From positions 1-12,531 of the forward strand of contig WREN01000030.1 of the NCBI GenBank assembly GCA_009779295.1: a stretch of DNA of 12,531 bases. The letters run 5' to 3'. Positions 1 through 7,126 of the stretch are shown one piece after another (position 1 is the stretch's first letter; each line of letters starts with the position of its first letter). A program made the position numbers and the translations under genes. The notes beneath the pieces are model-generated. The model was not told the origin of the DNA and searched no databases. It saw only the letters and a list, made by a program, of their open reading frames with translations. This DNA is from Oscillospiraceae bacterium (GTDB lineage: Bacteria; Bacillota; Clostridia; Oscillospirales; CAG-272).

Positions 1-675
1 CATAAAGAATATTTCAACATCACAATGATGCCGGATAAATTCAAACCGGAATTCATAGCGAATTCCGATTGGTTGAAATTCTCGTTCCACGCCCGTTCGA
101 ACGATCCCGATAAACCTTACATCGATACGACCTACGAACGCATGGACGCCGATATCAAATTGATACACGATGAAATGAAACGTTTTATGGGTGAAGAAGT
201 ATTCACTCCCGTTACTACGCTGCACTGGGGAGAATCAACTATAGCTGGCGTCCGCGCGTTAAGGGAAAACGGTTATAAAGCCATTGACGCATACTTTGAC
301 TTTGATGAAAAAACAGGCGAACCTTTAGTTTCGCTTTATTATCCGCCTGAAGTTATAAAAAGTTTCTGCGACCGCGATTTCTGGGTAGATACGGAAGAGG
401 ACGTAATATGCGCGAAAGTTGACGCAGTATTGAATACGCTCAAACTTGAGCAAGTTGTTCCGGAGCTCGAAAGAATCAAATTAAATCCGCATAAAGCCGG
501 ATTTCTGGAACTGCTTATCCATGAACAGTATTTTTACAGCGATTACAGGGCGTACATACCGGAATACGCGGAGATAATATTGACAGCCTGCGAATGGGCG
601 GCGAAAAACGGATATAAACCGGCGTTGTTCTCCGAAGTGATATTTGAACCGACAAATCCTTATAATATTTATTGA
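1..675 (+). CDS. Polysaccharide-deacetylase-like protein, C-terminal part (5' truncated)
   Basis: The frame is open from base 1, and the first in-frame ATG (25) has no Shine-Dalgarno, so the true start lies upstream of the window. From that Met there are 216 residues to TGA. What is seen: DWLKFSFHA at residues 15-23, TLHWGES around 65-71, and IHEQYFYSDY at 165-174, near a C-terminal stretch of alternating helix and short strand. From memory, these blocks match bacterial proteins of the glycoside hydrolase/deacetylase (NodB-like) barrel fold that are often annotated only as hypothetical. The N-terminal part that would hold the first metal-binding Asp is missing, so activity cannot be judged. 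It has no nearby partner: the next gene converges from the other strand 74 bp away. Family assignment is moderately supported; the substrate is unknown. Confidence 0.5.
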   Translation, partial: HKEYFNITMMPDKFKPEFIANSDWLKFSFHARSNDPDKPYIDTTYERMDADIKLIHDEMKRFMGEEVFTPVTTLHWGESTIAGVRALRENGYKAIDAYFDFDEKTGEPLVSLYYPPEVIKSFCDRDFWVDTEEDVICAKVDAVLNTLKLEQVVPELERIKLNPHKAGFLELLIHEQYFYSDYRAYIPEYAEIILTACEWAAKNGYKPALFSEVIFEPTNPYNIY

Positions 676-711
676 TAAATCTAAACACTGTTGATAGGAG
701 ATAATATATTT

Positions 712-735
712 ATGATAGAATAAGCATGCTATCAT
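712..735. terminator. Weak inverted repeat between convergent genes
   Basis: A 7-bp perfect stem (ATGATAG at 712-718 with CTATCAT at 729-735) encloses a 10-base loop in the 74-bp gap between the deacetylase-like gene and the VWA gene, which converge here. There is no long T run on either side, so a bidirectional terminator is possible but weakly supported. Confidence 0.25.
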
Positions 736-749
736 TCCTGCGAATGTTT

Positions 750-2585
750 TCACCTCATTCTGAATACTTTCCCCTTTGGCATAAAAGGGAGATTCGCGCC
801 CTGCGGCACCAAAAATGCGTGTTCTCTGCCATGCAGGATCACTTTATCGCAATAACCATCGGTTATAATTAAAAGTGGCGCTTCTTTCGGAAAGTCTTCC
901 GATTTTACCAATAAATCAATGCCCGGTTGAAGAATTGTGCCGCCGCGACCTTTCACTTTCACGGTTCCGGCGATGTCTTCCGGCTTCATATAACCCGCGT
1001 CGTAAGCCTCAGCGTCACAGAATACCACCCTTGCCGCAGGTACGTCCCGCACGGCGCTGTAGCTGGCGATAGCGCCGAGTGCCGTTGCCAGCAGTCCCCG
1101 CTCCATCGACCCGGATGTATCCAGCACAACACCAAAGGTCCTGCCGTCCAACGCCGCCTGAGAGATAATCCAATTCGGACGCGGAATATCGGGCGTGGAG
1201 GATTGTCGGCGGCTGGGTCGGGCATAAGAGCGAATCTTTTCAATCGGAGTAAAATGTTCATCAAACCAGCGGGCAAGTTCCACATCCCACGGAATGGGCG
1301 GGTGGGACAACGCCCGGATTTCTTCAATCAACCCCTCCGGTAAATATCCGCGTCCTTGTTCCTGATGGTATGAAAGCCCCTGCGCCAACGCACGGCGATA
1401 AAAAGCGTCCAAATCCATATCGGCGGAGGGACCGCGTTCACCGGGCAAAATATCACCCAACCCGACGCCGCGCAGAGTAGCGAGTTTGCGATAAGTACGC
1501 ATATCGGTAACGATACGGTCATAATAAGTACGCATATCGGTAACGATACGGTCATAAATCGCTTCGGCATTCAAGCCTTTTAACTGCTCATCATATAACA
1601 GTCCGTTAGGGCGTTCGCCGATACCCATTTCAGTCAGCCATTGATTGATTACATAGTCGCAGGCAATATTCCAAAGATAGGCATCTCGCCACTCATGCCG
1701 GGCATCGTGGCGCAGGGCGGCGTGAAGAAACTCATGCGCCATTACAAATCTGATTTCTTCCTCATCCAGGTGAAACGCGGGATTGATGTATATTTCCGAC
1801 AGAGAGGGAGACACCGCCGCGATGGTGATCTCCATACGCTGGCATATAGAAAAGTCTTCAATGAGCTTGAAATTGGCGGCAATAGCTCCCAGTAGCGGAT
1901 AACTTGAAATAAACCACTGTTTGGCACGGATTGCCGCGCTGTTTACCGATTCGTTCGGGTCAGTGGAAATCGCTTCCTGCTCACCGGAGGCCACGCGAAC
2001 CGCGCTGCGGACTGCGGCGGACAGCCCCGTCGCAAACAGTTTTGTCCACTGCGGCGGTTTGCCATAATAACGATACCGTGTTTTTTCTTCAAACAACATA
2101 TCCGGCACGGATACCCCCGCCGTGCCGAAACCGGCGTATTCTCCTTTATCGGGCGATTCCGTCAACCGGTGGTATAGCCGTTCCTCGTCATTGATACCGG
2201 CGGGGAAAAAATCATCATGCAATGACGCGCCGAATTTCAAATCGGTCAAAAATTTTTCAACCACGCAATCGCAGGCCATGTTCCACAAAATCGGCTGTTC
2301 TTTTTCCTTAAAATGCTCCATGCCAAGATGAAGCAGGCAATGAGCCAGCGCGCGCGCCCACTGTTCCGACTCGGCCCGACGTTTGGGATTACAAAGGATA
2401 TACCCGTCGCTTGTGGTAAAGCACAATCCGTTTTCAGGGTATTTATTGTTTTCGTCCCGCCGAACACTGACTTCCTTCCACAATGCGTAAAACAGCGGAT
2501 GGCTATTCACCATTTGGCATCCCGCCTTAAATTTTTGTGTGGCGATGTCGTTCTGTTCTTTTTTACGCTGTTTCGTTTTCGACAT
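750..2585 (-). CDS. Metallopeptidase-domain/VWA protein (DUF2201-type), partner of MoxR ATPase
   Basis: A 611-residue cytoplasmic protein with no signal peptide or membrane span. The central domain carries a zinc-peptidase motif HEFLHAALRH (H284, E285, H288, H293; HExxHxxxxH) followed by WNIACD (305-310). An N-terminal copy of the same domain has H82, H86, H91 and WNMACD (101-106), but Cys83 where the catalytic Glu should be. The C-terminus (about 483-590) is a von Willebrand A domain with a full metal site: DTSGS (489-493), T550 and D576. Residues 344-365 are an exact 11-residue tandem repeat. This order matches the putative metallopeptidase plus VWA-like family (COG3864/DUF2201 type), whose members typically sit beside MoxR-like ATPases. 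Its ATG overlaps the stop of the upstream ATPase gene by one base (TAATG), so the two are translationally coupled and probably form one ATP-driven complex. Substrate unknown. Confidence 0.85.
   Translation of the reverse strand: MSKTKQRKKEQNDIATQKFKAGCQMVNSHPLFYALWKEVSVRRDENNKYPENGLCFTTSDGYILCNPKRRAESEQWARALAHCLLHLGMEHFKEKEQPILWNMACDCVVEKFLTDLKFGASLHDDFFPAGINDEERLYHRLTESPDKGEYAGFGTAGVSVPDMLFEEKTRYRYYGKPPQWTKLFATGLSAAVRSAVRVASGEQEAISTDPNESVNSAAIRAKQWFISSYPLLGAIAANFKLIEDFSICQRMEITIAAVSPSLSEIYINPAFHLDEEEIRFVMAHEFLHAALRHDARHEWRDAYLWNIACDYVINQWLTEMGIGERPNGLLYDEQLKGLNAEAIYDRIVTDMRTYYDRIVTDMRTYRKLATLRGVGLGDILPGERGPSADMDLDAFYRRALAQGLSYHQEQGRGYLPEGLIEEIRALSHPPIPWDVELARWFDEHFTPIEKIRSYARPSRRQSSTPDIPRPNWIISQAALDGRTFGVVLDTSGSMERGLLATALGAIASYSAVRDVPAARVVFCDAEAYDAGYMKPEDIAGTVKVKGRGGTILQPGIDLLVKSEDFPKEAPLLIITDGYCDKVILHGREHAFLVPQGANLPFMPKGKVFRMR
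1491..1556. repeat. Perfect 33-bp tandem duplication inside the metallopeptidase/VWA gene
   Basis: Bases 1491-1523 and 1524-1556 are identical, head to tail. On the coding strand they encode YDRIVTDMRTY twice (residues 344-354 and 355-365), just after the second metallopeptidase domain. The unit is 11 codons, so the frame is kept. Perfect identity indicates a recent duplication or recent correction. Confidence 0.97.
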
Positions 2586-3637
2586 TATTTTTTCGCCGCC
2601 AATCTGGGCAAGTCCCGTATGACCTCTACCACGAACCAGTCGGGCAAAGCGCTGTCCTCTTCCGTGGATACCGTCATCTGGGCGATTTCCAAACTGATAT
2701 TCGCCAAATCCTTCATCAGCGATTTTGCGTTAAACGCCAAATCTTGCGACGCGCCGGAAAGATTATTTTTATCAAGCGGCAGTTCCTTGATAAGCTGCGC
2801 TTTGAAGCTCTGGGCGAGAAAATAGAGCGCGTCCCTGTCCTCTGGCTTGTTCGGCCACTTCTGATCGCCGTTAATAATAGCGGATAGTGCGTAACGGTTA
2901 CGGATTTGCTTGATAAACGCGCGAAACTGCGTCGCGTGGTGGGGAGATAAACAGCCGGACGCTAATATTTCCAGTTGTTTATCGGTGATATTATTTCCAT
3001 AGCTAATCATGGCGTCGGAAAGCATATGCCACGAACGCGGTGAGGAAAATGGTTCCTCGGTTTTTGGCGGCTGTCTCCAAAGGTGGTCGGGACGCAGTCC
3101 TATGTATTCGATAATATGAGGATGGATACCGTTCTGTCCGGCCCATTCAAGCCAATCCCGGTGGGAAGCGATCAGCTCGACATGGAACATGCGGTTAATC
3201 AGCGCCGACGACATCGGCTTGACGATAGCATTGTCCTGCGCTCGGTTGCCCGCGCCGATAATAATAGACCCTTCCGGCAAAAAATATTCGCCAATCCGCC
3301 GGTCATGGATAAGGCTGTAAAACGCCTTTTGAACCTCTTGAGAACAAGCGTTAAGCTCATCTAAAAATAAGCAATAAGGCTTATCCCGCGCAATCATGCG
3401 GGGCGGGCAAAATACACTTTTGCCATCAAGGATCTGCGGTACACCGATAATATCTTCGGGAGCCAGTTGACTGCCCAGCATGGACACACAGGGCAAACCG
3501 ATGGATTTCGCAAAACTCTCCACGATGGATGATTTTCCGATTCCCGGTGCGCCCCAGATAAAAACGGGGCGTGTGACGGCCACATTGAGCAGCACGTCGA
3601 GCAATTCTGTTTGATTTACGGTAATTGGTATGTTCAT
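2585..3637 (-). CDS. MoxR-type AAA+ ATPase
   Basis: A 350-residue AAA+ protein of the MoxR/dynein-related class. Walker A is GAPGIGKS (29-36), Walker B is CLFLDEL with D93 and E94, sensor 1 is GAGNR with N131, and INRM supplies a probable arginine finger at R149. The C-terminal half (about 190-350) is helical and lacks a recognisable extra domain. MoxR ATPases act as chaperones or remodelling engines, usually paired with a VWA protein. The pairing is seen here: its TAA overlaps the ATG of the metallopeptidase/VWA gene in TAATG. A GAGGTG 12 bases before the ATG is a modest ribosome site. No convincing promoter is visible between it and the upstream HipA-like gene. Base composition is richer in G+C than in the right half of the window. 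Confidence 0.9.
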   Translation of the reverse strand: MNIPITVNQTELLDVLLNVAVTRPVFIWGAPGIGKSSIVESFAKSIGLPCVSMLGSQLAPEDIIGVPQILDGKSVFCPPRMIARDKPYCLFLDELNACSQEVQKAFYSLIHDRRIGEYFLPEGSIIIGAGNRAQDNAIVKPMSSALINRMFHVELIASHRDWLEWAGQNGIHPHIIEYIGLRPDHLWRQPPKTEEPFSSPRSWHMLSDAMISYGNNITDKQLEILASGCLSPHHATQFRAFIKQIRNRYALSAIINGDQKWPNKPEDRDALYFLAQSFKAQLIKELPLDKNNLSGASQDLAFNAKSLMKDLANISLEIAQMTVSTEEDSALPDWFVVEVIRDLPRLAAKK

Positions 3638-3658
3638 AGTTTAAGTTGACACCTCATC

Positions 3659-3682
3659 TGCAACAAGCCTGCACTTGTCGCA
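3659..3682 (-). other. Leader hairpin ahead of the MoxR gene
   Basis: On the minus-strand RNA, a 9-bp stem with one G-U pair (arms 3674-3682 and 3659-3667) closes a 6-base loop, ending 21 bases before the MoxR start codon. No U run follows, so it is not an intrinsic terminator. It could affect translation or mRNA stability, or be incidental. Confidence 0.3.
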
Positions 3683-3689
3683 CTTATAA

Positions 3690-3788
3690 TCAATAAAAGT
3701 TTTCTCTCCGGCAGACTTTGAGTTGTCCCTCGATAGATTGTTCGTTCTGTTGGTGCGAATTGGACCTCGCGTATATTATCGCGTTCAA
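3690..3788 (-). pseudogene. Serine recombinase relic (N-terminal 32 codons)
   Basis: An AAAGGAGTG ribosome site (3796-3804) is followed 9 bases later by a TTG start and a 32-codon frame reading NAIIYARSNSHQQNEQSIEG and then QLKVCRREN before a TGA. From family knowledge, the start of large and resolvase-type serine recombinases reads like IYARxSSxxQxEQSIEGQL, with the catalytic Ser four residues after the Tyr. Spacing is identical here, but that position is Asn10. The frame stops where the catalytic domain should continue and no further recombinase sequence follows in any nearby frame, so a deletion has removed over 90% of the gene. It lies 45 bp after the HipA-like gene and 52 bp before the MoxR gene, in the same orientation. 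The family call is strong for so short a piece; function is presumably lost. Confidence 0.75.
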
Positions 3789-3833
3789 TTTAAATCACTC
3801 CTTTCGGGTAAATTTTTAATCTATATAAATCCT

Positions 3834-4973
3834 TTACAGATTAATGAGGTGTGATGCTCTTTTACGTAAATGTCTTTCGATAGCGATAAGACGTTCCTCC
3901 GGCAAGTTTAGTTTCGGATGGCGGGTAAAAGTAAAATTCAATATCTTCCGCAGTTTCCCGATTTGACGCGAGGTAATAAACGATTGGCAAATACCTTCAA
4001 ATGTCGTACCTCCATATGCCGGATACCGTGTTTTGGCGTATTCGTCTAAGTTTGCATAATCGTTAGGCATAGCATAGTTGAACAATGACAATCCATTGTC
4101 AAAAATAGGAGCGGGCGCGATTATTTCGCCGCTGTGATTGTCGCGGAGCAGCCCGAAATTGCCGAAATGCCTGTCTTCATTATATATCAGAGCGTCGAAC
4201 ACAAGCATATCGCGAATGCTATCAGCATATTTGCCGCCAAGTTCGTCATAATATTTTATTACAGCGGCAAGTCCGCCCGATTGCACAATTCGACCTATTG
4301 GTACAAAGGCTGTATTTATATCTGTAAATAATCTACATTTTGATGCGAGTATGCCTTTCCAGTTTTCTAAATCGTAATGCACCGCATCTAATTCCATTAT
4401 TTTTGCGATCTGGCTTGCGTAATATTCGCTGTAAGGCTCCCTGCCCGCGTTTGCCGCCCCTGATGATGTTCCACCTTTATATAAATATATGCCTTCGCCA
4501 TCAATATAACGCCATGCCTTGGGCAGCATACCGCTGGTAGTTAGTTCCGGTGAGGTTGAAAACGCCGCGTCACTCTGCGTCACTCCGGTATATGCAACGA
4601 GCGAGAGTATCTCTGAAAATCTATTTTCGTAAAGATTATAGTCCGCGAATTCCCCCCCAAAACCTTCCGGTATTACCCAGTAACTGTCATTCAACGACAA
4701 GCCTTTGCATACGTCGATGATTCCTTTTGTGTTTCCTATAGTTAAACCGAAAGTACGCAGAATTTCATCTGCGAAAGTCCTGTTTTTTGGAATTACTCTG
4801 CGTTCGAGCCATCTCAAAACTCCCTCACTATCAAGCGTCATATCAAGAGGAAGTAATGCCTGCGGTTCGTTGATTTCGGTTATTTTCACAGAATAACCGA
4901 CGGCAGTATCGCTCAATAATTCGAACGATAGTAGGGGATTATCGTACAACCGTAGTTCGTATTTGTCGCCCAT
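3834..4973 (-). CDS. HipA-like kinase-fold protein
   Basis: A 379-residue protein whose C-terminal part (about 160-379) has the HipA-type kinase pattern: a nucleotide-anchoring Lys in IYLYKGG (K166) followed by a Gly/Ala-rich loop, a helix with E183, the catalytic loop NEDRHFGNF (265-273, D267 and N272) and the metal-binding PIFDNG (D292). The N-terminal 150 residues are not the usual HipA N-domain; they contain GIIDVCKGLSLNDSYW (84-99), a block I associate from memory with a large uncharacterised HipA-like family of Firmicutes. HipA kinases are toxins that phosphorylate translation factors when not held by HipB, but no HipB-like helix-turn-helix gene is next to it. The ATG is set by AGGGAGGT (4982-4989) 8 bases upstream. 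It has its own promoter. Kinase fold is well supported; toxin role is not. Confidence 0.8.
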   Translation of the reverse strand: MGDKYELRLYDNPLLSFELLSDTAVGYSVKITEINEPQALLPLDMTLDSEGVLRWLERRVIPKNRTFADEILRTFGLTIGNTKGIIDVCKGLSLNDSYWVIPEGFGGEFADYNLYENRFSEILSLVAYTGVTQSDAAFSTSPELTTSGMLPKAWRYIDGEGIYLYKGGTSSGAANAGREPYSEYYASQIAKIMELDAVHYDLENWKGILASKCRLFTDINTAFVPIGRIVQSGGLAAVIKYYDELGGKYADSIRDMLVFDALIYNEDRHFGNFGLLRDNHSGEIIAPAPIFDNGLSLFNYAMPNDYANLDEYAKTRYPAYGGTTFEGICQSFITSRQIGKLRKILNFTFTRHPKLNLPEERLIAIERHLRKRASHLINL

Positions 4974-5009
4974 CGTTTTTTACCTCCCTGTTAGATTTTG
5001 ATTATAATT

Positions 5010-5038
5010 ATTTTATCAAAGTTTTTATACAAAGTCAA
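5010..5038 (-). promoter_or_regulatory. Sigma-A promoter for the HipA-like gene
   Basis: On the minus strand, TTGACT (5033-5038) and TAAAAT (5010-5015) are separated by exactly 17 bp, each one mismatch from consensus. The -10 lies 36 bp before the start codon of the HipA-like gene, with its ribosome site between. Confidence 0.7.
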
Positions 5039-5057
5039 TCATTTGAATCAAAAAGAA

Positions 5058-5279
5058 TTAATTCTGTTTCCAACGCTCATCGAAACGTTTACGACGCATC
5101 TCAAGCAACCAGTCAGGGTGCCCTTGTAGGATTTGAAGTCCTATGATGACATTTCGCATTTACGCCGTTTTTACCTTTGGGAAGCACACAACATCCACGC
5201 CATATCTTGTGCGTATCGCTATCATAACCGCAGGGAATTTTGATAATTTACTTCCGGCAATTCGATCTCGCCCATGCAA
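5058..5279 (-). pseudogene. Possible decayed short gene upstream of the HipA-like gene
   Basis: The 429-bp gap 4974-5402 has no standard gene. On the minus strand one frame runs from a TTG (5277-5279) to TAA (5058-5060), broken only by one internal TAA (5160-5162) that is followed at once by an ATG. The first part (39 codons) contains IAIRTRYGVDVVCFPKVKTA; the second (33 codons) reads MRNVIIGLQILQ then GHPDWLLEMRRKRFDERWKQ, with a charged helical end. The amino-acid make-up looks coding and the frame is in line with the HipA-like gene, but I recognise no family and no good ribosome site. It may be a remnant of a partner gene, or a chance frame. The rest of the gap holds only the two promoters listed separately. 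Confidence 0.25.
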
Positions 5280-5318
5280 TGATGAATGATATTAATTTGT
5301 CAATATAAAAATTTAGGC

Positions 5319-5347
5319 TTGATTTTTATTATAAAATATGGTACAAT
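5319..5347 (+). promoter_or_regulatory. Sigma-A promoter for the CBM9 protein gene
   Basis: TTGATT (5319-5324) and TACAAT (5342-5347) with a 17-bp spacer lie 55 bp before the ATG. The -10 has one mismatch to consensus and the -35 two. A GAAGGAG ribosome site (5391-5397) follows. Confidence 0.6.
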
Positions 5348-5402
5348 ATAAGCGTGTAATAAGTGAAAGTGATACCGGATTAATAAAATTGAAGGAGAAA
5401 AA

Positions 5403-6305
5403 ATGAAGAAATTAATATTTGTATCACTTATATGCCTTTTGGCAATATCTTTATCGATACTGCCGGTTTCAGCTCACGACGCGGTTACATACGCCGAATG
5501 GGGAACGCCTGTAATCGATGGAGTTAGAGACGCTATTTGGGACAAAGCTAATATGTTTGAAGTTAAAGATCCGCCGGAACGGTATATAGATTTTCCGGCT
5601 AATCAGGCAGCCACCGGTAAAGTATGGACTCTCTGGGACGGTGAGTTCCTATATCTTTACATCGAGGTAAAAGATGCTATAATAGATTCAGAATTAAAAG
5701 ACGGTCTATGGAATCAGGACGCTGTCGGCATAATGTTGGATTTTGCGTACATAAGAGAACCTGAAGTAAGTTTCAGAGACTTACCCGAAGGCGACAGATA
5801 CGCGGGTTATTTCAACGTATCCCCTATCGCTAACGAAACTACTCATTTTGCACCCGAAGGTCCGACGATTTACGGATTGGACGAATATGTTTCAAAAACC
5901 AAAACATTCTGTAAAATCGTAGACGGAGGTTATGTAATCGAGGCGCAGATACCGTTGATATACAAGCAATATAAACCGGGCGACAAGATCGGCTTGGAGA
6001 TATTCATAAACAACGCCATAGGAAATCAGGAGCGCGAAAGCATCATGATGTGGAAAGACAGCGACGGCGCGTTAGGCGAGCAATCATGGCAATATTCTGC
6101 GAACATGGGAACAGTCATATTCAATGAACAGGTAATCGAAGTGATTGTTGAAGAAGTTGAAGAAACGCCCGCTACAGTCGCACCAACCACACCGGCAGTT
6201 ACTTCACCGCAAACCGACGATTGTTCAATATTTGTAATTTTGATGGGACTTGCGATTTCATGTTTAATGGTTAAAACTTTAAGACCAAGTAAGAAAAAAA
6301 TTTAA
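5403..6305 (+). CDS. Secreted CBM9-like carbohydrate-binding protein with sortase-like C-terminus
   Basis: A 300-residue exported protein. Residues 1-24 are a clear signal peptide (MKKL, hydrophobic core, cleavage after PVSA). Residues about 27-242 fit a family 9 carbohydrate-binding/DOMON-like domain: TPVIDGVRDAIWDKA (35-49), WTLWDGEFLYLYIEVKD (75-91), NQDAVGIMLDF (104-114), a Gly-Tyr strand at 176-182 and W230. A Glu/Val stretch and a Thr/Pro-rich linker (243-267) lead to SPQTDD (268-273), a hydrophobic span (274-291) and a basic tail (KKK). That tail has the layout of a sortase signal, but Asp stands where the motif has Gly. No catalytic domain is present, so it probably displays a glycan-binding domain at the surface. 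Transcribed alone from its own promoter. Confidence 0.75.
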   Translation: MKKLIFVSLICLLAISLSILPVSAHDAVTYAEWGTPVIDGVRDAIWDKANMFEVKDPPERYIDFPANQAATGKVWTLWDGEFLYLYIEVKDAIIDSELKDGLWNQDAVGIMLDFAYIREPEVSFRDLPEGDRYAGYFNVSPIANETTHFAPEGPTIYGLDEYVSKTKTFCKIVDGGYVIEAQIPLIYKQYKPGDKIGLEIFINNAIGNQERESIMMWKDSDGALGEQSWQYSANMGTVIFNEQVIEVIVEEVEETPATVAPTTPAVTSPQTDDCSIFVILMGLAISCLMVKTLRPSKKKI

Positions 6306-6313
6306 AACATTAT

Positions 6314-6355
6314 TTATAATTTATAATTTATAATATATAATCTATAATCTATATT
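6314..6355 (+). repeat. Six-unit heptad repeat containing five TATAAT hexamers
   Basis: Consecutive 7-bp units NTATAAT start at 6314, 6321, 6328, 6335 and 6342, the first three being identical, with a sixth diverged unit at 6349-6355. They fill the 68-bp gap between the convergent CBM9 and methyltransferase genes. No hairpin terminator for either gene is evident here. Confidence 0.85.
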
Positions 6356-6373
6356 CGGTATCGCTCTCAATTA

Positions 6374-7126
6374 TTACACAACACCAACGTAACTGCGCGT
6401 AAAATTCGGCATGACAACAAAACTATTCCGGCAATATTTCGCAAATAACGTTTTCAATTCAATGATATATTCGCTATAATTTTCTTCACCTTCTTTGAGC
6501 GAATAGGAAGCGGAGAGATTACGCCCTATGAAACCTTGTTCCCCAAACTTTAAATCGTTGTTGAATACTTTCGATTCGTATTCACCATCGAAAAAATCGC
6601 TGTAACTATTGTCGTCTTTACCCGTCGCACCGCGCATACCGCCGGAAAAACCTTTAAAAAGAGGGCAGTATTTCATGTGGATCAAATCGTTTTCCTGCAC
6701 CAATCCGCTGTTCTCGTCGCGGCTGTTCCATACTAAAATGACTTTGCCGTGCGGTTTCAGAATACGTTTACACTCGGCTTTGAACTCTTCCCTGCCGAAC
6801 CAATGGAACGCCTGCGCGACCGTGATAAAATCTATACTGTTAGCTTCAAGAGTAGTATCTTTCGCCTCCCCTTTAACAGAAACGAAATTACTTAAAGTTT
6901 CTTCCGCGATTTTCCGCATGTCGTCGTTCGGCTCGACGGCGTAAACTTTGTTGCCGCGTTCGATTAATAACCGCGTCAATATTCCCGTACCGGAACCGAC
7001 GTCGGCGATGACGCTTTTTTTGTTTATTCCAACTTCGGAATATAAATAATCGATAAAACTTTGCGGATACGACGGTCGGAACTGCGAGTAAATCTTGCCC
7101 ATTCCGTCAAATTTTTGTGTGTTCAT
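6374..7126 (-). CDS. Class I SAM-dependent methyltransferase
   Basis: A Rossmann-fold methyltransferase of 250 residues from the chosen ATG. Motif I is ADVGSGTG (41-48), the acidic end of strand 2 is VEPN with E65, motif III-like AQAFHWF is at 104-110, and LKPHGKVILVWN forms the post-motif strand. AQAFHWF is common in UbiE/Methyltransf_11-type enzymes acting on small molecules; the acceptor is not evident. The ATG at 7124-7126 overlaps the TAA of the upstream kinase gene (TAATG) and has GGAGA 9 bases upstream (7136-7140). An in-frame TTG at 7133-7135 would add three residues but sits against that ribosome site, so I reject it. Coupled translation with the kinase suggests joint work on one metabolite. 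Confidence 0.85.
   Translation of the reverse strand: MNTQKFDGMGKIYSQFRPSYPQSFIDYLYSEVGINKKSVIADVGSGTGILTRLLIERGNKVYAVEPNDDMRKIAEETLSNFVSVKGEAKDTTLEANSIDFITVAQAFHWFGREEFKAECKRILKPHGKVILVWNSRDENSGLVQENDLIHMKYCPLFKGFSGGMRGATGKDDNSYSDFFDGEYESKVFNNDLKFGEQGFIGRNLSASYSLKEGEENYSEYIIELKTLFAKYCRNSFVVMPNFTRSYVGVV

Noticed and set aside
704..723. A good ribosome site (TAGGAG at 695-700) followed by ATG and a three-codon frame ending in TAA
   Set aside because: Three codons cannot be supported as a gene; it may be a leftover start site, but nothing downstream continues it.
1491..1556. Possible CRISPR-like direct repeats
   Set aside because: The two copies are directly joined with no spacer and lie within a coding frame.
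1328..1570. Minus-strand open frame of 80 codons inside the metallopeptidase/VWA gene
   Set aside because: It spans the 33-bp duplication in another frame and has no ribosome site or family features; it is a shadow of the real gene.
2313..2825. Plus-strand open frame of 170 codons across the junction of the VWA and MoxR genes
   Set aside because: It is antisense to two well-supported genes, with no ribosome site or recognisable domain.
5041..5402. Riboswitch or tRNA in the long gap upstream of the CBM9 gene
   Set aside because: I found no cloverleaf, T-box or known riboswitch-like core, and no terminator/antiterminator pair.
6609..6944. Plus-strand open frame antisense to the methyltransferase
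   Set aside because: The opposite strand has clear methyltransferase motifs; this frame has none.
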